Source: Variovorax sp. CAN15 (GTDB lineage: Bacteria > Pseudomonadota > Gammaproteobacteria > Burkholderiales > Burkholderiaceae_C). Taken from it: a DNA stretch of 37,009 nt. Location: NCBI RefSeq assembly GCF_030462475.1, contig NZ_JASMRZ010000055.1, positions 1 through 37,009 of the forward strand. Reading direction: 5' to 3'. A program made the translations under genes and the position numbers. The notes below the pieces were generated by a model. That model did not search any database. It was not told where the DNA came from and saw only the letters and a program-made list of their open reading frames with translations. How positions within the stretch are numbered: the stretch's first letter is position 1; every line of letters begins with the position of its first letter. Of this stretch, positions 16,207 to 28,865 are shown one piece after another.

Positions 16207-16413
16207 ATGTCCATCTTCCGCCGCCCCCACTACACCTCCGAGATCACGAACTTCATCGAGGAAATGAAGGAAAAGAAGCCCACGCTGGAAGCCGAGCAGC
16301 GCGCTGGCCGCGCCCTCCTCTGGGACAAGCACCTCGACCGCAGCCTGCTCGAGGAGTACAGCGAAGCCCGCGTGCCGATGCAGCCCTACGTCTACCAGAC
16401 CCAGGCCAAGTAA
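16207..16413 (+). CDS. DUF3460 family protein
   Basis: A 68-residue cytoplasmic protein that matches the betaproteobacterial DUF3460 family: HYTSEITNFIEEMKEKKP near the N-terminus, then EAEQRAGRALLWDK and the C-terminal PMQPYVYQTQ. It is charged and mostly helical. Its function is unknown. It is divergent from the BamE-like lipoprotein gene, with 40 bases between the starts, and lies 75 bases upstream of scpA in the same direction. Confidence 0.85.
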   Translation: MSIFRRPHYTSEITNFIEEMKEKKPTLEAEQRAGRALLWDKHLDRSLLEEYSEARVPMQPYVYQTQAK

Positions 16414-16462
16414 CTCCCCGATGCCGAATCGGCAGCACCCACCCGTCCGCATTGCGCCGATT

Positions 16463-16479
16463 GCTATTGAAACAATAGC
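16463..16479. repeat. short hairpin (GCTATTG/CAATAGC) just before scpA
   Basis: A perfect 7-bp stem with a three-base AAA loop, ending 10 bases before the scpA start. There is no T-run after it on the plus strand, so it is not a typical terminator. Similar A/T-rich GCTATT..AATAGC palindromes are scattered in Comamonadaceae intergenic DNA as far as I recall. It could fold in the scpA leader and mask the start, since no clear ribosome site is seen. Confidence 0.45.
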
Positions 16480-16488
16480 GGCAACCCA

Positions 16489-17325
16489 ATGAAGAGCGAC
16501 GAGGACAACGGCACGCTGGTGGTCGACATGCCCGAGGTGGTCGATCAGGTCGCGCTCGCGAGGCTCTATGGAGAGCCGCTCTTCGCGATGCCGAAGGACC
16601 TGTACATCCCGCCCGAGGCGCTGCAGGTGTTCCTGGAAGCCTTCGAAGGCCCGCTGGACCTGCTGCTCTACCTGATCCGCAAGCAGAACTTCAACATCCT
16701 CGACATCCCGATGGCGGGGCTCACGCGGCAGTACCTGAGCTACGTCGACGAGATCCGCCAGACGAACCTCGAGCTCGCGGCCGAATATCTGCTGATGGCA
16801 GCGATGCTGATCGAGATCAAGTCGCGCATGCTGCTGCCGCCCAAGAAGGTGGCCGACGGCGAAGAGGCCGAAGACCCGCGCGCCGAGCTCGTGCGCCGCC
16901 TGCTCGAGTACGAGCAGACCAAGCTGCAGGCCGCCGCCATCAGCGCCATGCCGACTTACGGGCGCGACTTCTGGAAGGCGCAGGTCTACATCGAGCAGTC
17001 GCTGAAGCCGCGCTTTCCCGACGTGGACGTGATCGAGCTGCGCGACGCGTGGGCCGACATCATGAAGCGCGCCAAGCTCGTGCAGCACCACAAGATCTCG
17101 CGCGAGGAGCTCAACGTGCGCGAGCACATGAGCATCGTGCTGCGCCACCTGCAGGGCCAGCGCTTCGTCGAATTCGAGAAGCTCTTCGACGTGTCGCGCG
17201 GCGTGCCGGTGCTGATCGTCACCTTCATCGCGATGCTGGAGCTTGCGAAGGAGACGCTGATCGAGATCACGCAGGCCGAGGCCTTCGCCCCCATCTACGT
17301 CAGATTGGCTTATTCGCCAGCCTGA
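16489..17325 (+). CDS. scpA: segregation and condensation protein A
   Basis: A 278-residue kleisin subunit of the SMC-ScpA-ScpB condensin complex, which organises and segregates the chromosome. The N-terminal SMC-binding region has the hallmark EAFEGPLDLLLYLIRKQN at about residues 47-64 and the helix YLLMAAMLIEIKSRMLLPP at about 101-119. The C-terminal winged helix is recognisable in VREHMSIVLRHLQGQRFVEFEKLF. Length is normal for the family. Neither smc nor scpB is in the window. A hairpin lies just before the start codon. nadB follows after 21 bases. Confidence 0.95.
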   Translation: MKSDEDNGTLVVDMPEVVDQVALARLYGEPLFAMPKDLYIPPEALQVFLEAFEGPLDLLLYLIRKQNFNILDIPMAGLTRQYLSYVDEIRQTNLELAAEYLLMAAMLIEIKSRMLLPPKKVADGEEAEDPRAELVRRLLEYEQTKLQAAAISAMPTYGRDFWKAQVYIEQSLKPRFPDVDVIELRDAWADIMKRAKLVQHHKISREELNVREHMSIVLRHLQGQRFVEFEKLFDVSRGVPVLIVTFIAMLELAKETLIEITQAEAFAPIYVRLAYSPA

Positions 17326-17346
17326 CCCAACCGGTCCCCATACCCA

Positions 17347-21409
<4,063 letters not shown>

Positions 21410-21463
21410 GGCGGCCGCCCCGACCGCCCCCGCCCCTTTTCCCCCTGAGTTCTTGTTTTGACG

Positions 21464-21826
21464 ATGCGATTCACCATCAGCCAACGCTTCTTCTTCGATG
21501 CCGCCCATACGCTCAAGCGCGAGATCGAGGCCGAAGGCAGCCGCCGTATCCACGGCCACACCTATCACGCGGAGGTGTGGCTTTCGGGCGAGCGCGATCC
21601 TGTGACCGGCATGGTGATCGATCTGGGCCTGCTGCGCCGCCGGCTCGAGGAAGTGCGCGAGCAGCTCGACCACCATCTGCTGGACGACGTGCCGGGGCTG
21701 CATCCGCCGACGCTGGAGAACCTGTGCGTGTTCATCGCGGATGCGCTGCCGGACCTGCGGCCCACGCTGGCGCGCGTGAGGGTGTGGCGCGAGGCGCTAG
21801 GCGATTCCTGCACGGTGGAGTTCTAG
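21464..21826 (+). CDS. queD: QueD-like 6-carboxytetrahydropterin synthase, catalytic Cys replaced by Ser
   Basis: A 120-residue T-fold protein that should turn dihydroneopterin triphosphate into carboxytetrahydropterin, the substrate of QueE. The zinc ligands are His15 (FDAAH), His30 and His32 (HGH), and LDHHLLDDVPG holds the Asp-His pair of the active site. In classical QueD a cysteine lies four residues before the first His of HGH; here that residue is Ser26 (SRRIHGH). The only cysteines are in NLCVF and near the C-terminus (DSCTVEF). The position next to queE supports a queuosine role, but the chemistry may differ. The ATG at 21464 is preferred; a TTG six bases earlier is possible. The ribosome site is weak. 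Confidence 0.88.
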   Translation: MRFTISQRFFFDAAHTLKREIEAEGSRRIHGHTYHAEVWLSGERDPVTGMVIDLGLLRRRLEEVREQLDHHLLDDVPGLHPPTLENLCVFIADALPDLRPTLARVRVWREALGDSCTVEF

Positions 21827-21835
21827 GGTCTTGCT

Positions 21836-21946
21836 CCCTCTCCCCTCGGGGAGAGGGTTGGGGTGAGGGTGAGCGGCATCAACGGCCGCGCGATGTTGCA
21901 AGGCCCTCCCCCTCACCCTAGCCCTCTCCCGCAAGCGGGAGAGGGG
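21836..21946. repeat. REP-like double-hairpin element between convergent genes
   Basis: Two strong hairpins face each other: CCCTCTCCCC/GGGGAGAGGG at 21836-21857 and CCCTCTCCCGC/GCGGGAGAGGG at 21922-21945. Inside them GGGTGAGGG (61-69 past 21800) can pair with CCCTCACCC at 21910-21918, so the whole unit is a larger inverted repeat of about 110 bases. This CCCTCTCCC/GGTGAGGG pattern is a widespread REP/BIME-like intergenic repeat of proteobacteria. It lies between the ends of queD and nadA, where it may serve as a two-way terminator. Confidence 0.8.
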
Positions 21947-21954
21947 ACAACACC

Positions 21955-23076
21955 TCAGGCGGCGCCGATGCCTGCTACCAGGCTGCCAGGCGCCTGCCCG
22001 TTCTTCAGCCCGGCCGTGAACGCCAGCATCCGGTCGATGGGCACCCGCGCCCGGCGCCCCAGCGCCGGATCGACATGGATCTCGCCCGCGCCCGTCTCCA
22101 GCGCGTTCGCCAGCTCCACCAGCCCGTTCATCGCCATCCAGGGGCAATGCGCGCAGCTCTTGCAGGTGCCGCCGTTGCCGGCCGTGGGCGCCTCGATGAA
22201 GACCTTGCCGGGGTTCAGCGTGCGCAGCTTGTGCAGCATGCCGCTGTCGGTGGCGACGATGAACTCCTTGGCATCCATCCGCTGCGCGGCGTTGAGGATG
22301 GCCGAGGTGGAGCCGACCGCGTCGGCCAGCGCGATCACGTCCGAGGGCGACTCGGGGTGCACCAGCACCTTGGCCTTCGGGTGCTCCTTCATGAGGAGTT
22401 CGAGCTCCAGCGCCTTGAACTCGTCATGCACGATGCAGGCGCCGTTCCAGCTGACCATGTCGGCGCCGGTCTGGCGCTGGATGTAGTCGCCCAGGTGTCG
22501 GTCGGGGCCCCAGAGAATTTTTTGCCCCGCCGCGTGCAGCGCGTTCACCACGTCGAGCGCGCAGCTGGACGTGACCAGCCAGTCGGCGCGCGCCTTCACG
22601 GCGGCACTGGTGTTGGCGTAGACGACCACGGTGCGGTCGGGATGCTGGTCGCAGAAGGCGCTGAACTGTTCGACCGGGCAGCCCAGGTCGAGCGAGCAGT
22701 TCGCGTCGAGGTCGGGCATCAGCACGCGCTTCTCGGGCGACAGGATCTTGGAGGTCTCGCCCATGAAGCGCACGCCCGACACCACCAGCGTCTGCGCGGC
22801 GTGGTCACGGCCGAAGCGCGCCATTTCGAGCGAGTCGCTCACGATGCCGCCGGTTTCCTCGGTGAGGTCCTGCAGGTCGGGGTGCACGTAGAAGTGCGAA
22901 ACCATGACCGCATTGCGTTCGCGCAGCAGGCGGCGAATGCGCTCCTTCAGCGCGATGCGCTCGTCGGGCGATGGCTCGGGCGGCACGCGCGCCCAGGCGT
23001 GGCGTGTGTCGCAGACGGCGCCGGCCCTGGTTTCGGCGGGCTGCTCGTAGTCGACGTCGATGACCGTGGACGACAT
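21955..23076 (-). CDS. nadA: quinolinate synthase
   Basis: A 373-residue [4Fe-4S] enzyme that condenses iminoaspartate with dihydroxyacetone phosphate to quinolinate. Cluster ligands by homology are Cys127 ([10 protein letters not shown]), Cys214 (GACIVHDEF) and Cys311 in the [13 protein letters not shown] stretch at 305-317. [12 protein letters not shown] at about 60-71 is the substrate region; the more common form has YQ in place of FY VH. About 40 N-terminal residues are poorly conserved. It is the last gene of a minus-strand series and begins 7 bases after nadC ends. A REP-like element follows it. Confidence 0.96.
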   Translation of the reverse strand: MSSTVIDVDYEQPAETRAGAVCDTRHAWARVPPEPSPDERIALKERIRRLLRERNAVMVSHFYVHPDLQDLTEETGGIVSDSLEMARFGRDHAAQTLVVSGVRFMGETSKILSPEKRVLMPDLDANCSLDLGCPVEQFSAFCDQHPDRTVVVYANTSAAVKARADWLVTSSCALDVVNALHAAGQKILWGPDRHLGDYIQRQTGADMVSWNGACIVHDEFKALELELLMKEHPKAKVLVHPESPSDVIALADAVGSTSAILNAAQRMDAKEFIVATDSGMLHKLRTLNPGKVFIEAPTAGNGGTCKSCAHCPWMAMNGLVELANALETGAGEIHVDPALGRRARVPIDRMLAFTAGLKNGQAPGSLVAGIGAA

Positions 23077-23083
23077 GGGCGGA

Positions 23084-23962
23084 TCAGCCTTCCTGGAAAC
23101 GCATCGAGTAGTCGATCGCCTTGACGTCCTTGGTCAGGGCACCGATCGAAATCCGGTCGACCCCGGTTTCGGCCAGGGCGCGCAGGCCGTCCAGTGTGAC
23201 GCCGCCGGAAATCTCCAGCACGGCCTTGCGGTCTTCGCCGGCCTCGTCGTTGATGCGCACGGCCTCGCGCAGCGTGGGCAGGTCCATGTTGTCGAGCAGC
23301 ACCATGCGCGCGCCGGCATCGAGCGCCTCGCGCAGCTGGGCCAGCGTCTCGACTTCGACCTCGACGAACTCCGCCTTCGCTGCCACGGGTGCCACGGCGC
23401 GCAGGGCCGCGGCCACGCCGCCGGCCGCTGCGATGTGGTTTTCCTTGATGAGCACCGCGTCGTAAAGGCCGATGCGGTGGTTGAGGCCGCCGCCGGTGCG
23501 CACCGCGTACTTCTGCGCGAGACGCAGGCCCGGGATGGTCTTGCGGGTGTCGACGATGCGCGCGCGAGTGCCGCGCACGGCGTCCGCGTAGATCGCGGTC
23601 TTGGTGGCGACGGCGCTCAGCAGCTGCAGGAAGTTGAGCGAGGTGCGCTCGGCCGTCAGCAGCGCGCGGGCCGAGCCTTCGATCTCGAGCACGGTCTGGC
23701 CGGCCGCGCAGCGCTCACCCTCGGCGCAGAGCCACTGGATGCGCACCTGCGGATCGAGCTGCCGCAGCGTGGCTTCGACCCAGGGCGCGCCGCAGACCAC
23801 CGCCTCCTCGCGCGCCAGCACGCGGGCGCGAGCGCTGCGGGCGGGGTCGACCAGCGAGGCGGTGAGGTCGCCGTCGGCGACGTCTTCCTGCAATGCACGG
23901 GTGGCATCGGACAGGGCCAGCGCGGCCACGGCCGACGCTGAAAAATCAAAGCGAAGGCTCAT
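23084..23962 (-). CDS. nadC: nicotinate-nucleotide pyrophosphorylase (carboxylating)
   Basis: A 292-residue quinolinate phosphoribosyltransferase that turns quinolinate and PRPP into nicotinate mononucleotide. Motifs seen are [15 protein letters not shown] near the N-terminus, [30 protein letters not shown] with the substrate-binding Arg and Lys residues, [10 protein letters not shown], and [30 protein letters not shown] at the C-terminal barrel. Length is normal. Only 7 bases separate its stop from the nadA start; gpsA lies 25 bases upstream, so gpsA-nadC-nadA look co-transcribed. Confidence 0.96.
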   Translation of the reverse strand: MSLRFDFSASAVAALALSDATRALQEDVADGDLTASLVDPARSARARVLAREEAVVCGAPWVEATLRQLDPQVRIQWLCAEGERCAAGQTVLEIEGSARALLTAERTSLNFLQLLSAVATKTAIYADAVRGTRARIVDTRKTIPGLRLAQKYAVRTGGGLNHRIGLYDAVLIKENHIAAAGGVAAALRAVAPVAAKAEFVEVEVETLAQLREALDAGARMVLLDNMDLPTLREAVRINDEAGEDRKAVLEISGGVTLDGLRALAETGVDRISIGALTKDVKAIDYSMRFQEG

Positions 23963-23987
23963 GGCTCTCTTTGTCTCTGCGTTTTTC

Positions 23988-25040
23988 TCAGGGGGATTGA
24001 CGAGGGGAAGCGGCGGCCCCCGACTGGGGCTGCTGCACCGATTCCGGCACCGGCTCGCGGCCGACGAGGGCCGCCACGGCGTCTTGCGGGCTCATGCGGC
24101 CGTCGAGCAGCGCGACCACGCCTTCGGCGATGGGCATCTCGATGCCCAGGCCGCGCGCGCGCTGCACCACCGTGCGGGCGCAGTACACGCCCTCGGCCAC
24201 GTGGCCCAGCGAATCGACGGCCTGCGCCAGCGTGCGGCCCTGCGCGAGCAACAGGCCGACCTTGCGGTTGCGCGACAGGTCGCCGGTGGACGTGAGCACC
24301 AGGTCGCCCAGGCCCGAAAGGCCCATGAAGGTCTCGGCGCGGGCGCCCAGCGCAAGGCCGAAGCGCGTCATCTCGGCGAGGCCGCGCGTGATGAGCGCCG
24401 CGCGGGCGTTGAGCCCGAGCGCGAGGCCGTCGCACAGGCCGGTGGCGATGGCCAGCACGTTCTTGACCGCGCCGCCCACCTCCACGCCCACGATGTCCTC
24501 GTTGGCGTAGACGCGCAGCGCCGGGCCGTGGAAGGCGTCGACCAGCGTGTCGCGCACGGCGGCGTGCGGGCTGGCGGCCACCAGCGCGGTCGGCCGCCCT
24601 TCGGCGACTTCCTGCGCGAAGCTGGGGCCGCTGAGCACGCCAGCTCTCAATTCAGGAGCAACCTGCGCCCAGATTTCATGGGCCAGCAGGCCGAAGGATG
24701 CGGGGGAGGAAGCATCGAGCGCGGGCTCGACGCCCTTGCACAGCCACGCCACCGCGGCGCTGGTGCCGCGCAGCGCGACGAGCTGTTCGCGCAGGGCGGC
24801 CATGGGGGTGGCCACGATGACGAGGTCGGCGCCGGCCTGCGCCTGGGCGATGTCGCCGGCGCGCACGGCCAGCGAGGCCGGCAGGGCCAGCCCGGGCAGG
24901 TAGCGGGAATTTTCTCGCGCGGCCGACATGGCGTCGGCCTGGGCGGCGTCGCGCGCCCAGAGCGTGACTTCGTGGCGGGCCGCCGCGTTGACCGCGACCG
25001 CCGTGCCCCAGGCGCCGGCGCCATGAACGCAGATCTTCAT
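23988..25040 (-). CDS. gpsA: glycerol-3-phosphate dehydrogenase (NAD(P)+)
   Basis: A 350-residue cytoplasmic enzyme that reduces dihydroxyacetone phosphate to sn-glycerol 3-phosphate for phospholipid synthesis. The Rossmann motif [10 protein letters not shown] is at residues 7-16, the catalytic Lys lies in [19 protein letters not shown], and the C-terminal helical domain includes [23 protein letters not shown]. The last 20 or so residues (Gln, Ser, Pro, Ala) are a poorly conserved tail. It follows secB after 42 bases; secB-gpsA linkage is common in proteobacteria. A 13-base palindrome (CGGCTT-C-AAGCCG) lies in the gap. Confidence 0.96.
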   Translation of the reverse strand: MKICVHGAGAWGTAVAVNAAARHEVTLWARDAAQADAMSAARENSRYLPGLALPASLAVRAGDIAQAQAGADLVIVATPMAALREQLVALRGTSAAVAWLCKGVEPALDASSPASFGLLAHEIWAQVAPELRAGVLSGPSFAQEVAEGRPTALVAASPHAAVRDTLVDAFHGPALRVYANEDIVGVEVGGAVKNVLAIATGLCDGLALGLNARAALITRGLAEMTRFGLALGARAETFMGLSGLGDLVLTSTGDLSRNRKVGLLLAQGRTLAQAVDSLGHVAEGVYCARTVVQRARGLGIEMPIAEGVVALLDGRMSPQDAVAALVGREPVPESVQQPQSGAAASPRQSP

Positions 25041-25082
25041 CGGCGTCGGTGGCTGCTGCGGCTGTACGGCTTCAAGCCGCGA

Positions 25083-25547
25083 TTACTGCGCCAGCGAGGG
25101 CGCAGCCTGTCCGGCGGCCTGGGCCTGCTGCTGCTCGTACATGGCCTGGAAGTTGATTTCGGCCAGGTGCACGGGCGGGAAGCCGCCGCGCTGGATCACG
25201 TCGGCCACGTTGCCGCGCAGGTAGGGGTAGACGATCTGCGGGCAGGCGATGCCCAGGATGGCGCCCATCTGCTCTTCCGGCAGGTGGCGGATCTCGAAGA
25301 TGCCGGCCTGCTTGGCCTCGACCAGGAACACGGTCTTGTCGCCGATCTTGGTCTGCACGGTGGCCGATACGGTGATCTCGAAGATGCCTTCAGCCACGGG
25401 CTGGGCGTCCACGCCGAGCTGGATGTCGACGGTGGGCTGTTCCTGCTCCAGCAGGATCGCGGGCGAATTGGGCTGCTCGAGCGACAGGTCCTTGAGGTAG
25501 ACGCGCTGGATCTGGAAGACGGGATCTTGGGCTTGCTGGTCGGCCAT
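25083..25547 (-). CDS. secB: protein-export chaperone SecB
   Basis: A 154-residue tetrameric chaperone that keeps preproteins unfolded and hands them to SecA. Motifs seen are [19 protein letters not shown] at about 12-30, ECVEI-like strand features replaced here by [15 protein letters not shown], and the C-terminal [36 protein letters not shown]. The start ATG at 25547 directly precedes ADQQ; seven residues in frame upstream are not family-like. It lies between grxC and gpsA, the usual arrangement, with a hairpin in the 119-base gap to grxC. Confidence 0.96.
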   Translation of the reverse strand: MADQQAQDPVFQIQRVYLKDLSLEQPNSPAILLEQEQPTVDIQLGVDAQPVAEGIFEITVSATVQTKIGDKTVFLVEAKQAGIFEIRHLPEEQMGAILGIACPQIVYPYLRGNVADVIQRGGFPPVHLAEINFQAMYEQQQAQAAGQAAPSLAQ

Positions 25548-25574
25548 GGCTGAACTTTCGAGGATCAAAACAAT

Positions 25575-25604
25575 GCCCGCTGGGGAGGGGGTCCCGCAGC
25601 GGGC
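25575..25604 (-). terminator. hairpin between grxC and secB, possible weak terminator or attenuator
   Basis: An 8-bp stem GCCCGCTG/CAGCGGGC with a G-rich 14-base loop. On the minus strand it is followed by ATTGTTTTG, a poor T-run. It could end part of the grxC transcript before secB. Confidence 0.4.
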
Positions 25605-25666
25605 TGCAGATGAGTGAACTGGCGATTATGGCCCCGCCGAAAGACGGCTCCGGGTCAGGACCGGTT

Positions 25667-25927
25667 TCAGGCGCCCTGCAGCAGCGGAACGAGCCCGCCG
25701 CGGCTGTCGAGCGCCATCAGGTCGTCGCAGCCGCCCACGTGGGTGTCGCCGATGAAGATCTGCGGCACCGTGCGGCGCTGGGTGATCTCCATCATGGTGT
25801 TGCGGGCCTGGGGGTCGGTGTCGATGCGGATCTCCTCGATCTGCTCGACACCCTTGGACTTCAGGATCTGCTTCGCGCGCGTGCAGTAGGGGCAAACGGC
25901 GGTGGTGTACATCTTGACTGCTTGCAT
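25667..25927 (-). CDS. grxC: glutaredoxin 3
   Basis: An 86-residue glutaredoxin with the dithiol active site CPYC at residues 12-15, the cis-Pro stretch [11 protein letters not shown] at 51-61 and the glutathione-binding [10 protein letters not shown] at 64-73. It reduces disulfides and glutathionylated proteins in the cytoplasm using glutathione. Size is typical of GrxC. It lies between the membrane-anchored rhodanese gene (20 bases upstream) and secB, a conserved order in proteobacteria. Confidence 0.95.
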   Translation of the reverse strand: MQAVKMYTTAVCPYCTRAKQILKSKGVEQIEEIRIDTDPQARNTMMEITQRRTVPQIFIGDTHVGGCDDLMALDSRGGLVPLLQGA

Positions 25928-25947
25928 ACGCTCTACCTTGGGAGGCC

Positions 25948-26364
25948 TCAGGCTTTTTCAACCGGCAGGTTAGCGTCTTTCCACGCCTTCAGCCCGCCGG
26001 ACACCGCTTGGGCCTGCTCGTAGCCCAGCTTCCTGGCCACGGCCACGGCGCGCTGGGCGCGGGCGCCGGTGGCGCACACCAGCAGCAGCGGCACGTTCTT
26101 GTTCTTGACCGCGCCGGTGAGTTTTTCCTCGAGCTGGTTCAGGGGAACATTCTTGGCACCGATCATGTGGCCGGTGGCGAATTCTTCGGGTTCGCGCACA
26201 TCGACCAGCACCGCGCGCTCGCGGTTGATGAGCTGCACGGCGCCCTGGGCCGTGAGTGTTCCGCCGCCCGCCCCTCGCACCAGCGGCCAGGCCAGCATGG
26301 CTCCCGAGCTGAGCGCGATCAGGATCAGCATCCAGTTCGCGGTGACGAATTCGATCAATTTCAC
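25948..26364 (-). CDS. membrane-anchored rhodanese-like protein
   Basis: A 138-residue protein with one N-terminal membrane helix (about residues 8-28) and a single rhodanese domain (about 38-132). [23 protein letters not shown] is the family's first motif, and the active loop is CATGARAQ, with Cys about residue 97. Rhodaneses move sulfane sulfur to acceptors such as cyanide, sulfite or thiols. This is the YibN-type protein often found before grxC and secB. It is divergent from gpmA; the two promoters share a 72-base gap. The start ATG at 26364 opens the membrane helix. Confidence 0.9.
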   Translation of the reverse strand: MKLIEFVTANWMLILIALSSGAMLAWPLVRGAGGGTLTAQGAVQLINRERAVLVDVREPEEFATGHMIGAKNVPLNQLEEKLTGAVKNKNVPLLLVCATGARAQRAVAVARKLGYEQAQAVSGGLKAWKDANLPVEKA

Positions 26365-26373
26365 GGGGGTTCC

Positions 26374-26401
26374 TTGAATGGCAAACCGGGGATTTTAGAA
26401 T
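26374..26401 (+). promoter_or_regulatory. candidate sigma-70 promoter of gpmA
   Basis: TTGAAT at 26374-26379 and TAGAAT at 26396-26401 with a 16-base spacer, 35 bases before the gpmA start. On the other strand the same -10 area reads TAAAAT and may serve the divergent rhodanese gene. Assigned by hexamer match only. Confidence 0.5.
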
Positions 26402-26436
26402 GCGAGGTTTCGCAAGCGCAGCCAAAGGCCTCCCAC

Positions 26437-27180
26437 ATGCACAAACTGGTATTGATCCGTCACGGTGAATCGACCTGGAATCTCGAAAATCGCTTCACCG
26501 GATGGACCGACGTCGACCTGACCGAAACCGGGGTCGAACAGGCCAAGCAGGCCGGCCGGCTGCTGAAAGCCGAGGGCTACGACTTCGACGTCGCCTACAC
26601 GAGCGTGCTCAAGCGCGCCACCCGCACCCTGTGGCACACGCTCGACGAACTCGACCGCACCTGGCTGCCCGTGGTGCATTCCTGGCGCCTGAACGAGCGC
26701 CACTACGGCGGCCTGCAGGGCCTGAACAAGGCCGAAACCGCCAAGAAGTACGGCGACGAGCAGGTGCTGGTCTGGCGCCGCAGCTACGGCACCCCGCCCC
26801 CGCCGCTGGAAGCCGACGACCCGCGCAGCGAGCGCGGCGACGTGCGCTACGCCAAGCTCTCGCCCGAGCAGATCCCGCTGACCGAGTGCCTGAAGGACAC
26901 GGTGGCGCGTGTGCTGCCCTTCTGGAACGAATCGATGGCGCCGGCCATCCGCACCGGCCGCCGGCTGGTGGTGGCGGCCCACGGCAACTCGATCCGCGCG
27001 CTGGTGAAGTACCTCGATGGCATCTCCGACGATGCCATCGTCGGGCTGAACATCCCGAACGGCATTCCGCTGGTCTACGAGCTCGACGACGACCTCAAGC
27101 CGCTGCGCCACTACTACCTCGGCGATGCCGCGGCCGCCGAAAAGGCCGCCGCTGCGGTGGCTTCGCAAGGCAAGGGCTGA
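26437..27180 (+). CDS. gpmA: 2,3-bisphosphoglycerate-dependent phosphoglycerate mutase
   Basis: A 247-residue glycolytic enzyme that interconverts 3- and 2-phosphoglycerate through a phosphohistidine. The motif [18 protein letters not shown] at about residues 6-23 has the catalytic His10. [17 protein letters not shown] lies further on, and the second catalytic His is in [16 protein letters not shown]. The N-terminus matches the family exactly at the ATG of 26437. The short C-terminal tail is Ala-rich. It is followed after 124 bases by the ctp-type protease gene. Confidence 0.97.
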   Translation: MHKLVLIRHGESTWNLENRFTGWTDVDLTETGVEQAKQAGRLLKAEGYDFDVAYTSVLKRATRTLWHTLDELDRTWLPVVHSWRLNERHYGGLQGLNKAETAKKYGDEQVLVWRRSYGTPPPPLEADDPRSERGDVRYAKLSPEQIPLTECLKDTVARVLPFWNESMAPAIRTGRRLVVAAHGNSIRALVKYLDGISDDAIVGLNIPNGIPLVYELDDDLKPLRHYYLGDAAAAEKAAAAVASQGKG

Positions 27181-27304
27181 AAACGCCCGCCAGGAGCGCC
27201 TTGTAAAAGCCCCCGTCCGGCGCTCCACCCGTGGAACCCCGGCAAACAATTTGCTTCCAAGCTGTGTATATTGGACTGACAGCCGCCGACAAGGACAACC
27301 ACTC

Positions 27305-28750
27305 ATGATGGGCCAGAAACTCAAGATCACCGGCTGGGTCGCCGCCGGCGCCGTTGCAGGCGTCCTGACCACCGTCTCGCTGCAGACCGTCGCTCGCGGT
27401 TCGCTCGCGCCCCTGCCTCTCGAGGAATTGCAGCAACTCGCCGCCGTCTTCGGAATGGTCAAGAGCGACTACGTGGAGCCGGTCGACGAGAAGAAGCTGA
27501 TCTCCGACGCCATCTCGGGCATGGTCGCCGGGCTCGACCCGCACTCACAGTACTTCGACAAGAAGTCCTTCAAGGAATTCAGGGAAGGCACCACCGGGCG
27601 CTTCGTCGGCGTGGGCATCGAGATTTCCCAGGAAGACGGCCTCATCAAGGTCGTCTCGCCCATCGAGGGCTCCCCCGCCTTCCGCGCGGGCCTCAAGCCC
27701 AATGACCTGATCACCAAGATCGACGACACCGCCGTGCGCGGCCTGTCGCTGAACGAGGCGGTCAAGCGCATGCGCGGCGAAGCCAACACCAAGGTGCTGC
27801 TGACCATCTTCCGCAAGGACGAGAGCCGTACCTTCCCCGTGACCATCACGCGCGAGGAGATTCGCACGCAGTCGGTCCGCGGCAAGATCATCGAGCCGGG
27901 CTACGGCTGGATCCGCCTCTCGCAGTTCCAGGAACGCACCGTCGACGACTTCGTCAAGAAGATCGACGAGATGTACAAGGAAGACCCGAACCTCAAGGGC
28001 CTGGTGCTCGACCTGCGCAACGATCCGGGCGGCCTGCTCGACGCGGCCGTGGCGGTGTCGTCGGCTTTCCTGCCCGAGAACGTCACCGTGGTGACCACCG
28101 ACGGGCAGCTGGCCGAGAGCAAGGCGGTCTACAAGGCGGCCCCGGAGTTCTACCAGCGCCGTTCGGGCAGCGATCCGCTGCGCAGCCTGCCGGCCGCGCT
28201 CAAGACCGTGCCTCTGGTGGTGCTGGTGAACGAAGGCTCGGCTTCCGCCAGCGAAATCGTGGCCGGCGCGCTGCAGGACCACAAGCGCGCCACCATCATG
28301 GGCAGCCAGACCTTCGGCAAGGGCTCGGTGCAGACGGTGCGTCCGCTCGGCCCCGACACCGGCCTGAAGATCACCACCGCGCGCTACTACACGCCCAGCG
28401 GCACTTCGATCCAGGCCAAGGGCATCGTGCCCAACGTGCTGGTCGACGAAAGCGCCGAGGGCAGCCCCTTCGCCGCCCTGCGCATGCGCGAGGCCGACCT
28501 CGAGAAGCACCTGGCCAGCGGCCAGGGCCCCGAAGTGAAGGACCCGGAACGCGAGAAGGCCCGCGACGAAGCCCGCAAGCGCCTCGAGGAAGAAGCCAAG
28601 AAGCCGCCGCAGGACCGCAAGGTGCCCGAGTTCGGCACCGACAAGGACTTCCCGCTCGTGCAGGCGCTCAACCGCCTGAAGGGCCAGCCAGTGCTCGTGA
28701 GCAAGACGCAGGTCATCGTCGACAGCAAGGAAGAGAAGAAAGAGAACTGA
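27305..28750 (+). CDS. S41 family carboxyl-terminal processing protease
   Basis: A 481-residue serine protease with an N-terminal signal or membrane anchor (about 8-30), a PDZ domain (about 95-185, GVGIEISQEDGLIKVVSPIE), and the S41 catalytic core. The Ser-Lys dyad is Ser314 in NEGSASASE and Lys339 in QTFGKGSVQ; their spacing of 25 equals that of E. coli Tsp/Prc. After the core comes a Lys/Glu-rich segment (about 405-445) and a short C-terminal domain. Such CtpA-type proteases act in the periplasm and often trim lipoproteins or peptidoglycan hydrolases. AAGGA lies nine bases before the ATG at 27305; the adjacent ATG at 27308 is also possible. Confidence 0.93.
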   Translation: MMGQKLKITGWVAAGAVAGVLTTVSLQTVARGSLAPLPLEELQQLAAVFGMVKSDYVEPVDEKKLISDAISGMVAGLDPHSQYFDKKSFKEFREGTTGRFVGVGIEISQEDGLIKVVSPIEGSPAFRAGLKPNDLITKIDDTAVRGLSLNEAVKRMRGEANTKVLLTIFRKDESRTFPVTITREEIRTQSVRGKIIEPGYGWIRLSQFQERTVDDFVKKIDEMYKEDPNLKGLVLDLRNDPGGLLDAAVAVSSAFLPENVTVVTTDGQLAESKAVYKAAPEFYQRRSGSDPLRSLPAALKTVPLVVLVNEGSASASEIVAGALQDHKRATIMGSQTFGKGSVQTVRPLGPDTGLKITTARYYTPSGTSIQAKGIVPNVLVDESAEGSPFAALRMREADLEKHLASGQGPEVKDPEREKARDEARKRLEEEAKKPPQDRKVPEFGTDKDFPLVQALNRLKGQPVLVSKTQVIVDSKEEKKEN

Positions 28751-28751
28751 G

Positions 28752-28801
28752 CCCGGCAAGCCGGTTCTTTACGGGAATACCGCGGAACCGGCTTTGCCGG
28801 G
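28752..28801 (+). terminator. long GC-rich hairpin after the ctp gene, possibly a dispersed repeat
   Basis: CCCGGCAAGCCGGTTC at 28752-28767 pairs with GAACCGGCTTTGCCGGG at 28785-28801, a 16-bp stem with one bulge. It begins two bases after the ctp stop. No T-run follows, so it is an imperfect terminator. The DNA after it up to 28865 is C/G-rich (CCCCCGGTGGGGGG, then CCTGGGGG) and resembles intergenic repeats I recall from Variovorax and relatives. Confidence 0.5.
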
Positions 28802-28865
28802 CCGCCGGTATTGCCCCCGGTGGGGGGTGGGCGGCCACACGAAGCGGGCAAGCCTGGGGGCGAGC

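Noticed and set aside
12813..16478. A long plus-strand frame overlapping the fusion and DsbC-like genes.
   Set aside because: Arg/Pro/Ala-rich translation typical of an out-of-frame reading in high-GC DNA; it also crosses several well-supported genes.
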